A stretch of 64,000 bases of DNA from an uncultured Alphaproteobacteria bacterium (GTDB lineage: Bacteria > Pseudomonadota > Alphaproteobacteria > Micavibrionales > Micavibrionaceae), in contig CAMLJM010000014.1 in assembly GCA_946480475.1 (NCBI GenBank), positions 6,101-70,100 of the forward strand. The letters are read 5' to 3'. Positions 1-11,501 of this stretch are shown piece after piece. The notes under the pieces are model-generated. The model had not been told where the DNA came from and ran no database searches. It worked only from the letters and a program-made list of their open reading frames with translations. Both the position numbers and the translations under genes were made by a program. The stretch's first letter is position 1. Every line of letters begins with the position of its first letter.

Positions 1-539
1 ATGAGCGCGGTAGCTTGCATTTCGATGATGAAGGTGTGCCGACGCAGAAAACAATCCTGATCGAGAACGGCACGCTGAAAGGCTTTATGCAAGATTCTGT
101 CAGTGCCCGCATTATGGGTGTGGCGCCAACCGGTAACGGGCGTCGTGAAAAATATGATTGCCAGCCAATGACACGTATGACCACGACATATATGGCTTCC
201 GGAAAATCCGACCCTGCCGAAATTATTTCCTCCGTGAAAGACGGTATTTACGCCGTAAAATTTGCAGGCGGTCAGGTTGATACAGTTTCCGGTGATTACG
301 TGTTTGCGCCTACGCTTGCGTTCCGCATTCGGAATGGAAAAGTGGCAGAGCCTCTTAAAAACGCGGTTCTGACCGGCAACGGACCCGATTCGATGCGTCA
401 GGTTGAAATGGTGGGGAACGATCTGGTGTTGGGCACAACGGGCATGTGTGGCAAATCCGGGCAGAGTGTTCCTGTGGGCGTAGGCCAGCCGACCGTGAAA
501 ATGCGCGGTATTAAAGTAGGTGGCACTCAGCCTTCCTAA
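1..539 (+). CDS. tldD: Metalloprotease TldD, C-terminal part (5' end outside window)
   Basis: This is the 3' end of tldD, read in frame from base 3 with no start in the window. TldD pairs with TldE/PmbA as a zinc metalloprotease that trims unfolded or modified peptides in the cytoplasm. The visible part carries the family's closing signature ([17 protein letters not shown]) and the final GGT segment, plus the RMTTTYM and GGGQVD-like stretch (here [10 protein letters not shown]) typical of the C-terminal barrel. The zinc-binding HExxxH region lies upstream and cannot be checked. The gene ends 38 bp before pmbA, on the same strand, so the two partners are probably cotranscribed. Confidence 0.93.
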   Translation, partial: ERGSLHFDDEGVPTQKTILIENGTLKGFMQDSVSARIMGVAPTGNGRREKYDCQPMTRMTTTYMASGKSDPAEIISSVKDGIYAVKFAGGQVDTVSGDYVFAPTLAFRIRNGKVAEPLKNAVLTGNGPDSMRQVEMVGNDLVLGTTGMCGKSGQSVPVGVGQPTVKMRGIKVGGTQPS

Positions 540-577
540 GCAATAACAGACGATATTACAGAACAGGATTTAAAATT

Positions 578-1909
578 ATGGCTCGCAAAGAAATTCAAAA
601 TATTCATGATACATTGCAACAGGCACTGGATTTGATGAAGGCAGAAGGTGCTGATTATGCCGAAGCATCGCTTTCCACTCATCAAACAACATCAGCCAAA
701 GTACGCAATGATGTTGTTGAAAGCCTTGAAACGGCGAAGCCGATGGAGATTAATCTCCAGATGCGCATCGGTGATAAATCGGAATCGATTACGCTTAGTT
801 CACGCAGTGTTTCAGATTTGAGAAATTCGGTCGTAGATCTGGCTTCTGCCGTGCGTCGCATGCCGGATAATGTTTATGACCGTCCGCCAGAACAATCACA
901 GATTTCCCAAGTCAAAAATAATCGCTCGCTGGATCTGATTGATCGTACGCGCGTTTCGCTGGCTTCATTAATTCAGGATGCGCGCGCCATGGAAGCGGTG
1001 GCTCTAGCGGTTCCGGGTGTCGCGCTCTCCAAAGGGGCCTCGGTGAGCTGGTACAAGGCCCTTACGCTTGCCCTTGATAGCCGAGGCAATGAATTTACCA
1101 GTGAACGTACGGGTTTCTCGCGTGGGGTTTCCGTGATAGCGCGCGCGGGGGGAGATCAGCGTGTCAATGGAGAGCATAGCAGCGCCGTTTATTATGCGGA
1201 TTTGATGAATGCTGAAGAAATCGGGCATGAGGCCGGGATCCAAACTGTGCGCTCTCTTAATCCGGGTAAGGCCATTGCCGGTAATTTCCCGGTGGTGTTC
1301 CACCCGGATATAGGCGTTTCACTACTGGGGCATTTCTCATCGGCTATTAACGGTCGCAGTGTGCATATGAAAACGTCATTCCTGACAGATGCCATGGACA
1401 GGGCTGTATTTTCACCGGCCATAACCATTCTTGATAATCCCCATTTACGGCGCGGTTTCGGTTCGACCCGCTATTCCAGCTCCGGCATGGCGACCAATCC
1501 CATGACAGTGGTGGAAAAGGGCGTGCTGAAAACATGGTTTATGAACCTTGAGTATGCGCGCCGTCTCGGGCTTGAGAATGCTTCCCATATCCGTGGTGAT
1601 AGTAACCTGACGATCGAGCCGGGCGCTTTAAGTCCTGATGAACTGGTTGCCGATATCAAGGATGGACTTTTTGTTACAGGCCTGATGGGCCAGGGGATTG
1701 ACCTGACCAGTGGTCAGTACAGCCGTGCTGCAACAGGTTTCTGGATCAAGGACGGGCGTATTGATTATAGTCGTCCGGTTGCGAATGCTTCTATCTCTGC
1801 CAACCTCAAGGATATGTTTATGAATATGAGTGCAGCGAACGACTTACGACGCCTGCGCTCTGCGGGAGCGGTTCCAACACTTCGTGTTGAAGGTATGAGT
1901 ATCGCCTAA
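578..1909 (+). CDS. pmbA: TldE/PmbA, partner of the TldD metalloprotease
   Basis: This 443-residue protein has the usual PmbA/TldE length and architecture, ending in the RVEGMSIA-type C-terminus of the family. TldE lacks the zinc site and forms the heterodimer with TldD that processes peptides; in E. coli this includes maturation of microcin B17 and degradation of CcdA. It follows tldD by 38 bp and is closed by a strong bidirectional terminator before the convergent coxA. Assignment is by family resemblance and by the tldD neighbour. Confidence 0.9.
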   Translation: MARKEIQNIHDTLQQALDLMKAEGADYAEASLSTHQTTSAKVRNDVVESLETAKPMEINLQMRIGDKSESITLSSRSVSDLRNSVVDLASAVRRMPDNVYDRPPEQSQISQVKNNRSLDLIDRTRVSLASLIQDARAMEAVALAVPGVALSKGASVSWYKALTLALDSRGNEFTSERTGFSRGVSVIARAGGDQRVNGEHSSAVYYADLMNAEEIGHEAGIQTVRSLNPGKAIAGNFPVVFHPDIGVSLLGHFSSAINGRSVHMKTSFLTDAMDRAVFSPAITILDNPHLRRGFGSTRYSSSGMATNPMTVVEKGVLKTWFMNLEYARRLGLENASHIRGDSNLTIEPGALSPDELVADIKDGLFVTGLMGQGIDLTSGQYSRAATGFWIKDGRIDYSRPVANASISANLKDMFMNMSAANDLRRLRSAGAVPTLRVEGMSIA

Positions 1910-1941
1910 ACTCAGTAATTTTCATTAGAAATTCAAACAAT

Positions 1942-1981
1942 AAAAACCCCCGCCAGATTTCCATCCTGTGCGGGGGTTTTT
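1942..1981. terminator. Bidirectional intrinsic terminator between pmbA and coxA
   Basis: A perfect 12-bp inverted repeat (AAAAACCCCCGC ... GCGGGGGTTTTT) with a 16-nt loop. The A/T ends give a U-run in both directions, so it can stop pmbA from the left and coxA from the right. Confidence 0.9.
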
Positions 1982-1994
1982 GTTTCGTCGCCGA

Positions 1995-3626
<1,632 letters not shown>

Positions 3627-3637
3627 TTAGGCACCGA

Positions 3638-4486
3638 CTATTCGGCAGCAGCGGTTTGACCGCGGCCAGCAGCAAATTCGTCATAAGGAATTGGATTGGC
3701 TTTGGAAGCTTCGGCCCATGCGGCAAAATCTTCTTTCGGTACAACGCGTACTTCGATAGGCATGAAGGCGTGGTCTTTACCGCAAAGCTCAGAGCATTGA
3801 CCGTAATAGGTGCCGGTCTTTGTCACTCTGGTCCATGTTTCGTTGGTGCGGCCGGGAACGGCGTCTACCTTGATACCGAATGCAGGCACCGCAAAGCTGT
3901 GCAGAACATCGCTGGCGGTGACAACGAATTGAACGGTCGTATCTACAGGGATCACCATAGGGTTATCAGCGGACAGCAGGCGCACCTGGCCTTTGGATGT
4001 ATCGATGTCCTTGGAAGGGATCATGATGGATTTGTAGCTCAGGCCTTCGTAGTCAGGATATTCGAAATCCCAGTTCCACTGGTTGCCTGTCACATTCACG
4101 ACCAGTTCAGGATTTTCAACGCGGTCTGTGAAATACAGCAGTTTCAGGGAGGGTACAGCGACGATGATCAGGATCAGCACGGGCACAACCGTCCATACGA
4201 TTTCAAGGGGTACGTTGTGTGTTGTGGTGCTGGGTGTCGGGTTTGCGCGCTCGTTAAAACGGACGATCACGATCACAAGCAGAACCAGAACGAAGAGTGT
4301 AATGCCGGAAATGATCCAGAGCATCATATTATGGAATTCATGAATGCGTTCTGCGACAGGGCTCACTGCTTCCTGGAAGCCTAACTGGTAAGGATGAATG
4401 CCTGCATCAGCAAATGACGGGACGCCAAACAGCGTCACAGCAGCGGCCAGGGCGGCTAGAAAGAGCCAGATATTATCTTTTTTCAT
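3638..4486 (-). CDS. ctaC: Cytochrome c oxidase subunit II
   Basis: Subunit II accepts electrons from cytochrome c through its CuA centre on the periplasmic side. I chose the ATG at 4486 (MKKDNIWLFL), which starts with a signal peptide; the open frame extends 25 codons upstream to 4561 without looking like a signal sequence. After the signal come two membrane helices (about residues 40-130) and a C-terminal cupredoxin domain with the CuA ligands in YYGQCSELCGKDHAFMP. The product is about 282 residues, a normal length. It is the first gene of a two-gene coxB-coxA unit. Confidence 0.95.
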   Translation of the reverse strand: MKKDNIWLFLAALAAAVTLFGVPSFADAGIHPYQLGFQEAVSPVAERIHEFHNMMLWIISGITLFVLVLLVIVIVRFNERANPTPSTTTHNVPLEIVWTVVPVLILIIVAVPSLKLLYFTDRVENPELVVNVTGNQWNWDFEYPDYEGLSYKSIMIPSKDIDTSKGQVRLLSADNPMVIPVDTTVQFVVTASDVLHSFAVPAFGIKVDAVPGRTNETWTRVTKTGTYYGQCSELCGKDHAFMPIEVRVVPKEDFAAWAEASKANPIPYDEFAAGRGQTAAAE

Positions 4487-4635
4487 GGTGTTTAGTATCG
4501 CGAACGTTTGAACTTCTACAACAGGCCTTAAACCAAGGCCATTTTCTGCCTCTTGATACACCTAAAAACCTAATATGCGCAAGGGGGTAGGCCGGTTTGT
4601 GGGGGTCCGGCGACAGCATTTTTCGTTTACATATA

Positions 4636-5355
4636 TTATATGTGCGCTGTGACCAGAACGTAGGCGGCGGCCGTCTCGGCGCGCAGTATAGCGGGGCCTA
4701 AAGAGACAGGCTTCAAAAATGGCAGATTTCCGGGTAATTCCCGCTCTTCCTGGCTCCAGCCCCCTTCGGGGCCAATCAGAAAGGCTAAAGGGCCATTTTC
4801 CGGGACAGATGTTTTTAAGAGGGAGGCATTTGCACGTTCCAGCCCCATCATGATGGGGATATTCGGATCCCATGCCCCCAGTTTGGATTTTAGTGACATT
4901 ATGTCATGTAAGACCGGAACATCAAGGCGTTCACACTGTTCGGAGGCCTCGATGATTTGGGCGCGCGTGCGTTCGGCGTTAATGTCACGAACTTCCGTGT
5001 GGTTCGTGATCACGGGATGTATATCGGTGGCCCCCAGTTCTACAGCCTTTTCAATCAGCCATTCCATGCGTGCCTTTTTGATGGGGGCGAACAACAGATG
5101 CACCCGGCGGCGGGGTGGGGGTTGTGTGCGTATCTGCGATTGCGATGCCAGCACGGCCTTCTTCTTGTCTATCGATTCGATGGTGGCGTGCCATTCGCCA
5201 TCGCGGCCATTGAACAGACGTACCGATGATCCGGTTTCTGCGCGCATGACGTTTTTCAGGTAATGCGCCTGATGATCCGGCAGAACCACACTGGCCCCGG
5301 GCTGTAAATCCGCGCTAACATACAAGCGCGGCGATTTGGAAAGATCGTTACTCAT
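4636..5355 (-). CDS. rsmE: 16S rRNA (uracil1498-N3)-methyltransferase RsmE
   Basis: This SPOUT-family methyltransferase makes m3U1498 in 16S rRNA. The protein has the N-terminal PUA-like part and the C-terminal knotted domain with IGPEGGWS and LGPAILRAETAAAY, the diagnostic SAM-binding motifs. The ATG at 5355 (MSNDLSKSP) gives about 239 residues; the frame allows starts 9 and 4 codons earlier. It is divergent from ubiA, with only 18 bp between the two start codons, so their control regions must overlap. Confidence 0.93.
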   Translation of the reverse strand: MSNDLSKSPRLYVSADLQPGASVVLPDHQAHYLKNVMRAETGSSVRLFNGRDGEWHATIESIDKKKAVLASQSQIRTQPPPRRRVHLLFAPIKKARMEWLIEKAVELGATDIHPVITNHTEVRDINAERTRAQIIEASEQCERLDVPVLHDIMSLKSKLGAWDPNIPIMMGLERANASLLKTSVPENGPLAFLIGPEGGWSQEERELPGNLPFLKPVSLGPAILRAETAAAYVLVTAHI

Positions 5356-5373
5356 AAGGACTAACATAACACT

Positions 5374-6270
5374 ATGACCCATACCGATATCAACAGCAAA
5401 GGATGGCTGGCGCGTCTTCCGGCTTCGTGGCAGCCGTTTGCGGTGCTGATGCGGCTTGATCGTCCCATAGGTACTTGGCTGCTGCTATTGCCCGGCTGGT
5501 GGACGATTGCCCTTGGTTCCGGCGGCTGGGCAACCATGAATGTTCATGATGCGTGGGTGTTTGTGCTGTTCGGGGTTGGGGCTGCTGTCATGCGCGGGGC
5601 CGGATGTGTGATCAACGATCTATGGGATCGTGATTTCGACCGTGCGGTAGCGCGTACGAAGCTGCGGCCTCTGGCCTCAGGTACGGTCAGTGTTAAGCAG
5701 GCGCTGGGTTTCCTGGCTTTGTTGTTGTTGATGGGTCTTGGCATTTTGGTGCAGCTTCCCTTTGTGGCGATATTGCTGGGTATTTTGACGTTGCCCCTTA
5801 TTGTCAGTTATCCACTGATGAAGCGTGTGACATGGTGGCCGCAATTTTTCCTGGGCATCACGTTTAATTTCGGCGCATTAATGGGGTGGGCGGCTGTTAC
5901 AGGTGTTGTGAGCTTGCCTGCCGTGCTGATCTATATCGGCGGCATTCTCTGGACGCTGGGATATGACACGATATATGCGCATCAGGATAAAGATGATGAT
6001 GCGCTGATCGGTGTGAGATCGACAGCACGCAAATTCGGGGCAGCCAGCAAGACATGGGTCGCTGGTTTTTACGCAGGGGCCTTTGTGCTGATGGCGCTGG
6101 GTTTCCTGATTGGCGGTGTCGGCTTATCCGGCGTGTTGTTATTGGCGGGTGCAGCGCACCTCGTGTGGCAGGTCAGGGCTTGGGATATGAATGATCCTGC
6201 CAGTTCCCTGCGGTTCTTTAAATCCAACCGTGATTTCGGATTGATTTTATTGCTAGCGGCGGCGTTGTGA
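5374..6270 (+). CDS. ubiA: 4-hydroxybenzoate polyprenyltransferase UbiA
   Basis: This integral membrane prenyltransferase (298 residues, about 8-9 helices) attaches the polyprenyl tail to 4-hydroxybenzoate, the first membrane step of ubiquinone synthesis. Both Mg-pyrophosphate-binding Asp motifs are present: NDLWDRDFD at 81-89 and DTIYAHQDKDDD around 201-212. This links to the ubiTUV genes further on, which complete ubiquinone without oxygen. It starts 18 bp from the divergent rsmE and is followed, convergently, by a small exported protein gene. Confidence 0.95.
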   Translation: MTHTDINSKGWLARLPASWQPFAVLMRLDRPIGTWLLLLPGWWTIALGSGGWATMNVHDAWVFVLFGVGAAVMRGAGCVINDLWDRDFDRAVARTKLRPLASGTVSVKQALGFLALLLLMGLGILVQLPFVAILLGILTLPLIVSYPLMKRVTWWPQFFLGITFNFGALMGWAAVTGVVSLPAVLIYIGGILWTLGYDTIYAHQDKDDDALIGVRSTARKFGAASKTWVAGFYAGAFVLMALGFLIGGVGLSGVLLLAGAAHLVWQVRAWDMNDPASSLRFFKSNRDFGLILLLAAAL

Positions 6271-6525
6271 TCAGGGTTGTGGCGTACTTATGGCGGCGCC
6301 CGCAGCGCTTAAGCATACGGCACCTCTTGCTACGGCATTGACTACGGGGCCGGATGAATTTGCATCAGGGCCTTCTTTAGAGAAGCCTTCTACGCATGTA
6401 TTGATCAAGGCCGTTCTGGTATTGTCACTGGCCTGACCCATTTGATATCCGCGTACGGTACAGAAACCTGCTGGGATAGCTATGAGTCCTGCCGCAATAC
6501 CAAAGCCAATAGTCATTTTCTTCAT
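6271..6525 (-). CDS. Small exported protein, function unknown
   Basis: An 84-residue protein with a hydrophobic N-terminus (MKKMTIGFGIAAGLIAIPAG) that looks like a signal peptide or anchor. It has three Cys residues (one just after the hydrophobic stretch) and an Ala/Gly-rich C-terminus. A good ribosome-binding site (GGAGAT) stands 8 bp before the ATG, which supports a real gene. The Cys near residue 22 is preceded by Phe, so it is not a convincing lipobox. I recognise no family. Its stop codon directly abuts the end of ubiA on the opposite strand. Confidence 0.65.
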   Translation of the reverse strand: MKKMTIGFGIAAGLIAIPAGFCTVRGYQMGQASDNTRTALINTCVEGFSKEGPDANSSGPVVNAVARGAVCLSAAGAAISTPQP

Positions 6526-6646
6526 AATAATATCTCCAAAAATTTGTCTTACTTATATAATTCTTTTAGCGACCATACATTACGTAAAATAATAAGAGCT
6601 GTCAACCAATCCTATTTTTTATAATAAAATACGCTTACGTGCCTTT

Positions 6647-9600
6647 TTAAGTCTCCACCAAACTGCGGATACGTTGTTCGGCCACGATCAGCATCGAGAT
6701 TTCAGGTACTGTGGTTTTCTCGACATCCAGCAGGACCTGTTCGACATTGGCGATCTCGCTGCCGCGGCTATTCAGCCAGTGTGTCAGCAGGCTGACAGCA
6801 TCTTTCTTGCCGGGTTTCGGTTTCACCGAATCCTTCAGTATGCGAATGGTCAGCGCTGTTTGCACATCATAAAGACGATCCACCACATTGCTGATCACTT
6901 CGGCAGCCCAGCGATCATCAGAACGCAAGGCGCGGGCTTTGGCGCGCATCGGGCTGATGCGGAAATATTCACCGACTTCGAAGTATGTCAGGGCCGTTGT
7001 GACGATATCGGTTTTGCATTCATTGCCGATACGGATAACGTCGCAGGCCGCACCCAGCATCGGGATGGTGGCGATACGGCGGGCCATATCTTTTGGCAGC
7101 CCATCTTTCAGCAGCTCAGCCGTGCGGGTATCGATCAATTCACGACGTTTCGGTGTCATGACGTTCTCGATATTTTTGACGTAGTCCAGAATGCCGTCAC
7201 GGAAGCTGGCGTCACGTTTGATGTCAGGCTTGCGGCCCAGACGTGTCAGGAACCACAATGTTTCACGTTCGGCGGTGCGGCTGATCTCACGCAGGGCAGA
7301 AAGCTGCACCTGACCGGATACTTTGCCATCCAGTGCCTCGATTTCAGCCCATAGATCCTGCAGGCCAAAAGCATTGGCGACGATGATCCAAGCCCGCGCG
7401 ACATCGGCACTGGATGCGCCTGTTTTGGCAATCATGCTGTCAACAAATGTTGGTCCCATGCGGTTGATCAGCTGGAATGACAGATTGGTTGCGATGATTT
7501 CGCGGCGCAAGCGGTGACGCAGGATTTCCGTGCGGTACGGTTTCTGCAACGGTTGCGGGAAATAACGCACGAGCCAGTCATCCTGCATGTCGGCATGGTC
7601 CGGAATGTCCGTGGCCATCAGATCACGTGTGAACTGAATTTTGGCATATGCCTGCAACATGCTGAGTTCCGGACGGGTGAGGCCTTTACCATCACGCTGA
7701 CGCGCTGTCAGTTCTTCGTCAGACGGCAGGCCATCAAGCTTGCGGTCCAGGTTGGCTGTGCGTTCCAGATCATGCATAAGGCCGATATGGGCTGGCACCT
7801 GATCAGGAGCCTGCAGCTCCATCAGGCTCAGGCCTTGGGTCTGCTGATAGTTATGACGCAGCACCAAGCCTGCGACTTCCTCGGTCATGCTGGCCAGCAG
7901 CTTATTACGCTTGGGCGTGTCCATGCTGTGTTTGCCGCTGGTCATGATGTCGGTCATCAGGATTTTGATGTTCACTTCATGGTCGGAAGAGTCAACACCA
8001 CCGGAGTTATCGATGAAGTCAGCGTTCAGACGGACACCACGCAGACCGAGTTCAACACGGGCGCGTTGTGTCAGGGCGAGGTTTGCACCCTCGCCAATCA
8101 CAGAGGCATTGAGGTCAGAGGCATTGATGCGCAATGCATCATTACCCTTGTCGCCCACTTCGGCATGAGTTTCGGCTGTCGCCTTGACGTAAGTGCCGAT
8201 GCCGCCAAACCACATCAGGTCCACTTGCTTTTTCAGCATCGCCTGGATCAGTTCCGGCGGGGATACTTTGTCCTTGTCGATGCCATAAAGTTTACGGATT
8301 TCAGGTGTGAGGGCCAGGCTCTTTTCCGAACGGTTATAGATGCGACCGCCCTTGGAAAGTTTTTTCTCGTCATAGGCATCCCAACCTTTGACTTCCTTGA
8401 ACAGGCGCTCGCGTTCTTTGAAGCTGGAGGCTGCATCCGGTGTCGGATCGATAAAAATATGCATATGGTTGAATGTGCCGATCAAGTTGATATGCGGCGA
8501 GAGCAACATACCGTTACCGTAAACGTCACCTGCCATATCGCCGACACCGATCACGGTGAACGGTTCTTTCTGGATGTCTTTGCCCATTTCACGGAAATGG
8601 CGTTTCACGGATTCCCACGCGCCTCGGGCGGTAATGCCCATCTTCTTGTGGTCGTAACCCGCGGAACCACCCGATGCGAATGCATCGCCCAGCCAGTGGC
8701 CGTATTCGATGGAAAGCGCGTTGGCGGTATCGGAGTAAGATGCTGTGCCCTTATCGGCAGCAACGACCAAATATGGATCATCCGTATCACGGCGCACAAC
8801 GTTTTTCGGCGGAATGACTTTGCCACCTTTGCTGTTATCGGTGATGTCAAGCATCCCGCGCACGAAAATCTTATAGCATTCGACGCCTTCCTGCAGGTAG
8901 GCAGCACGACCACCTTCCTTCGGCGGTTGTTTGACGACGAAGCCGCCTTTGGCGCCCATCGGCACAATGACTGAATTCTTCACCTGTTGCGTTTTCATCA
9001 GGCCCAGGATTTCGGTGCGGAAATCTTCGTGACGATCGGACCAGCGAATACCGCCACGGGAAATCCAGTCACTACGCAGATGGACAGCTTCCACACGCGG
9101 GCTATAAACGAAAATTTCGCGGAATGGCTTTGGTTCCGGCAGGTCAACAATCTGATGGCTGTTCAGTTTAACCGAGAGCCATGATTTTGGTTCACCGTTC
9201 TCATCTTTCTGATAGAAGTTTGTGCGCAGCGTGGCGTTTACCAGGCCGCAGACACTGCGGAGGATACGGTCTTCGTCCAATGAATCGACGCGTTGTAAAG
9301 CTTCTTCAATCGCCTGATTGATGGATGCGCCCTTGGCAGCGGATTCCTTCTGTTTTGCAGGATCAAAATAAGCCTTAAACAGGTCAATAATCAGGCGGCT
9401 GATGAAGGGGTGCTTCGTCAGCGCTGTTTCAATGTAGAGTTTACCGAACGGATTCGCTGTCTGACGCAGATAACGCACATATGCGCGCATGACGGTGATA
9501 TCGCGCCAGTCGAGGCCGGCAGAAAGTACCAGCCTGTTCAGGCTGTCATTCTCCATCTCGCCGTACCAGACGCGGATGAAGGCATCTTCAAACTTTTTCT

Positions 9601-11389
9601 TGGTTTCGACAGCGCGCTTGTCGAAGGCAGGGGCGTGGCCGTCTTTCATATCGAGGCTGAAATCGTGTATCCATACCATTTCATCGCTGCCAGCAGGTTT
9701 TACTGAGAATGGCAGTTCGGAAATCGTGCGCAGGCCCATGTTTTCCAGCAAGGGCAGGACATCAGATAAAACGATCGGTGTGCCTTTGTGGTACATCTTC
9801 AGTCGCACCTGATAAGGGGCGCAGGTGTAATCCTTATAAAGGTCGAGTGTCAGGCGTGTGCCAGCCAGCGCATCTTCGATTTTTGTAATATCGTGCAGTG
9901 TTTGCTTGGGCAGATATGCTTCCTGATAACCGACAGGGAAGGCATGGCCGTAACGATTGACGATGGCTGTAATCGCCTGGTCATCATCAATCTTCTTCTG
10001 CAGCGCATCCGTCAGCTTCTCACTCCAGAGGCGGCCTGCCTCCTGAAGTTTTTGCTCAATATTCATGCTCTTGTAATCGGTAATGCTGTCAGGGCCGATA
10101 TTGATGATGTACATCACACGTGCCAGCGGCGAGTCATCCAGTGTTGTGTAGAAGCTGCCAATGGTGCCTTTGAATTCCTGTTCCAGGATCTGTCCCAGTT
10201 TTACGCGCAGGCGCGTGTCATAGCGATCACGTGGCACATAAACGAGGCATGATATGAAGCGGTTAAAAACGTCCTTGCGGTTATAAAGCGCAATACGCTG
10301 ACGTTCCTGCAGCGAGAGGATGCTCTTGGCTGTTTTCAGCAGACGCGGCAGTTTGATCTGGAACAGTTCGTCGCGCGGATATTTCTCCAAGATATGGCGC
10401 AGCGCTTTATAATCATGCGAGCCGGGTTTGAAACCTGACTCTTCCATCACGACATTGGCTTTGCGGCGCAGATAAGGAATGTCATCGATGCTGCGCGAAT
10501 AGGTGACGGATGTGAACAAACCAATGAACAGATGCGCCCCTACGACAGCGCCATGCTTATCGAATTGGCGTACGGCAATTGCGTCGAGCGGCACTGCGCG
10601 GTGTACGGTGGAACGTTTGCCCAGCTTGGTCACCAGAAGGGGCGGCAATTCACTATTCGCCAGCAGTAAATCCACAGGCAATCCGTCGCTGCCGCCTTCG
10701 CCGATATAGGGTGGAACAATTTTATCGTTCAGCAGGCCAAGACCTGAGCCCTCAACAATCGTTGTTTTACCGCGTGAGAATTTATATTCGCGGCAGCCCA
10801 GTAAGGTGAAATTGTCGTTATATACGTAGTCCAGGAATGCTGTGAATTCGTCAGGATCATTTTCAGGCCATGATGGTGGTGCCATACGCAGTGCAGCTTG
10901 GCACTCCTTCACTTTCTCTCTGATTTCAGGCCATTCGGATGTGGCGGCTCTTACATCGCGCAAAACTCGTTCAAGGTCGCTTTTCAGCTCATCCATCATC
11001 GCATGTGTCAGAACGGTATCGAGTTCGATATGCATGTGCGATTGCGGGTTCTTAGCGCCCTGCAGAATAGGGTGGAGCAGCAGGATAATAATCTTACTGT
11101 GGCGTACGATTTCCGCAGCCACCGAATCAACCAGAAAGGCCATGTCGTCGTTCACTATATCGATAACCGTTCGCGCCTTAGTACCCGCGCCCATGGTGCT
11201 GATCTCTACCAGTCCCTTGCCGGATTTACGGCGTGCTGCCATATCGGCATGAAGCTTTGCAACAGCTTTCCTGTCTGCTTCGTTCAGGCGCACGCGGTCT
11301 TCAGCGGGCACCTTGCTGAAAAAATCTTTTTCAATGTTTGATGGGCTGAGGGCAGAGGATTTTGATTTGGTCGCAGAAGATTTCGGCAT
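6647..11389 (-). CDS. gdhB: Large NAD-specific glutamate dehydrogenase (about 180 kDa class)
   Basis: A 1,580-residue NAD-glutamate dehydrogenase of the very large class known from Streptomyces, Pseudomonas and alphaproteobacteria. It catalyses oxidative deamination of glutamate to 2-oxoglutarate. Long N-terminal regulatory/ACT-like segments precede the catalytic core, seen in SRGGIRWSDRHEDFRTEILGL-like sequence, GAKGGFVVKQPP (catalytic Lys region), DKGTASYSDTAN, and the Rossmann-type GVGDMAGDVYGNGM. A long helical C-terminal domain follows. It is a single-gene unit with the divergent SRAP gene upstream. A catabolic role in using amino acids fits the neighbouring Phe/Tyr pathway, but that link is inference. 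Confidence 0.96.
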   Translation of the reverse strand: MPKSSATKSKSSALSPSNIEKDFFSKVPAEDRVRLNEADRKAVAKLHADMAARRKSGKGLVEISTMGAGTKARTVIDIVNDDMAFLVDSVAAEIVRHSKIIILLLHPILQGAKNPQSHMHIELDTVLTHAMMDELKSDLERVLRDVRAATSEWPEIREKVKECQAALRMAPPSWPENDPDEFTAFLDYVYNDNFTLLGCREYKFSRGKTTIVEGSGLGLLNDKIVPPYIGEGGSDGLPVDLLLANSELPPLLVTKLGKRSTVHRAVPLDAIAVRQFDKHGAVVGAHLFIGLFTSVTYSRSIDDIPYLRRKANVVMEESGFKPGSHDYKALRHILEKYPRDELFQIKLPRLLKTAKSILSLQERQRIALYNRKDVFNRFISCLVYVPRDRYDTRLRVKLGQILEQEFKGTIGSFYTTLDDSPLARVMYIINIGPDSITDYKSMNIEQKLQEAGRLWSEKLTDALQKKIDDDQAITAIVNRYGHAFPVGYQEAYLPKQTLHDITKIEDALAGTRLTLDLYKDYTCAPYQVRLKMYHKGTPIVLSDVLPLLENMGLRTISELPFSVKPAGSDEMVWIHDFSLDMKDGHAPAFDKRAVETKKKFEDAFIRVWYGEMENDSLNRLVLSAGLDWRDITVMRAYVRYLRQTANPFGKLYIETALTKHPFISRLIIDLFKAYFDPAKQKESAAKGASINQAIEEALQRVDSLDEDRILRSVCGLVNATLRTNFYQKDENGEPKSWLSVKLNSHQIVDLPEPKPFREIFVYSPRVEAVHLRSDWISRGGIRWSDRHEDFRTEILGLMKTQQVKNSVIVPMGAKGGFVVKQPPKEGGRAAYLQEGVECYKIFVRGMLDITDNSKGGKVIPPKNVVRRDTDDPYLVVAADKGTASYSDTANALSIEYGHWLGDAFASGGSAGYDHKKMGITARGAWESVKRHFREMGKDIQKEPFTVIGVGDMAGDVYGNGMLLSPHINLIGTFNHMHIFIDPTPDAASSFKERERLFKEVKGWDAYDEKKLSKGGRIYNRSEKSLALTPEIRKLYGIDKDKVSPPELIQAMLKKQVDLMWFGGIGTYVKATAETHAEVGDKGNDALRINASDLNASVIGEGANLALTQRARVELGLRGVRLNADFIDNSGGVDSSDHEVNIKILMTDIMTSGKHSMDTPKRNKLLASMTEEVAGLVLRHNYQQTQGLSLMELQAPDQVPAHIGLMHDLERTANLDRKLDGLPSDEELTARQRDGKGLTRPELSMLQAYAKIQFTRDLMATDIPDHADMQDDWLVRYFPQPLQKPYRTEILRHRLRREIIATNLSFQLINRMGPTFVDSMIAKTGASSADVARAWIIVANAFGLQDLWAEIEALDGKVSGQVQLSALREISRTAERETLWFLTRLGRKPDIKRDASFRDGILDYVKNIENVMTPKRRELIDTRTAELLKDGLPKDMARRIATIPMLGAACDVIRIGNECKTDIVTTALTYFEVGEYFRISPMRAKARALRSDDRWAAEVISNVVDRLYDVQTALTIRILKDSVKPKPGKKDAVSLLTHWLNSRGSEIANVEQVLLDVEKTTVPEISMLIVAEQRIRSLVET

Positions 11390-11501
11390 GATGACCTTGA
11401 CTTAAAAAGTGGACAGTTTACTGGCGGCTCTTCCCTATTCCGGGGGGAGCCATTAGGGATGAGAATAGACCCCAAACCTCTAACGGAAACAAGTGTGAAC
11501 C

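Noticed and set aside
7514..8974. A 486-codon open frame on the plus strand opposite gdhB.
   Set aside because: It lies wholly inside the coding region of the large glutamate dehydrogenase and shows no domain or start signal of its own.
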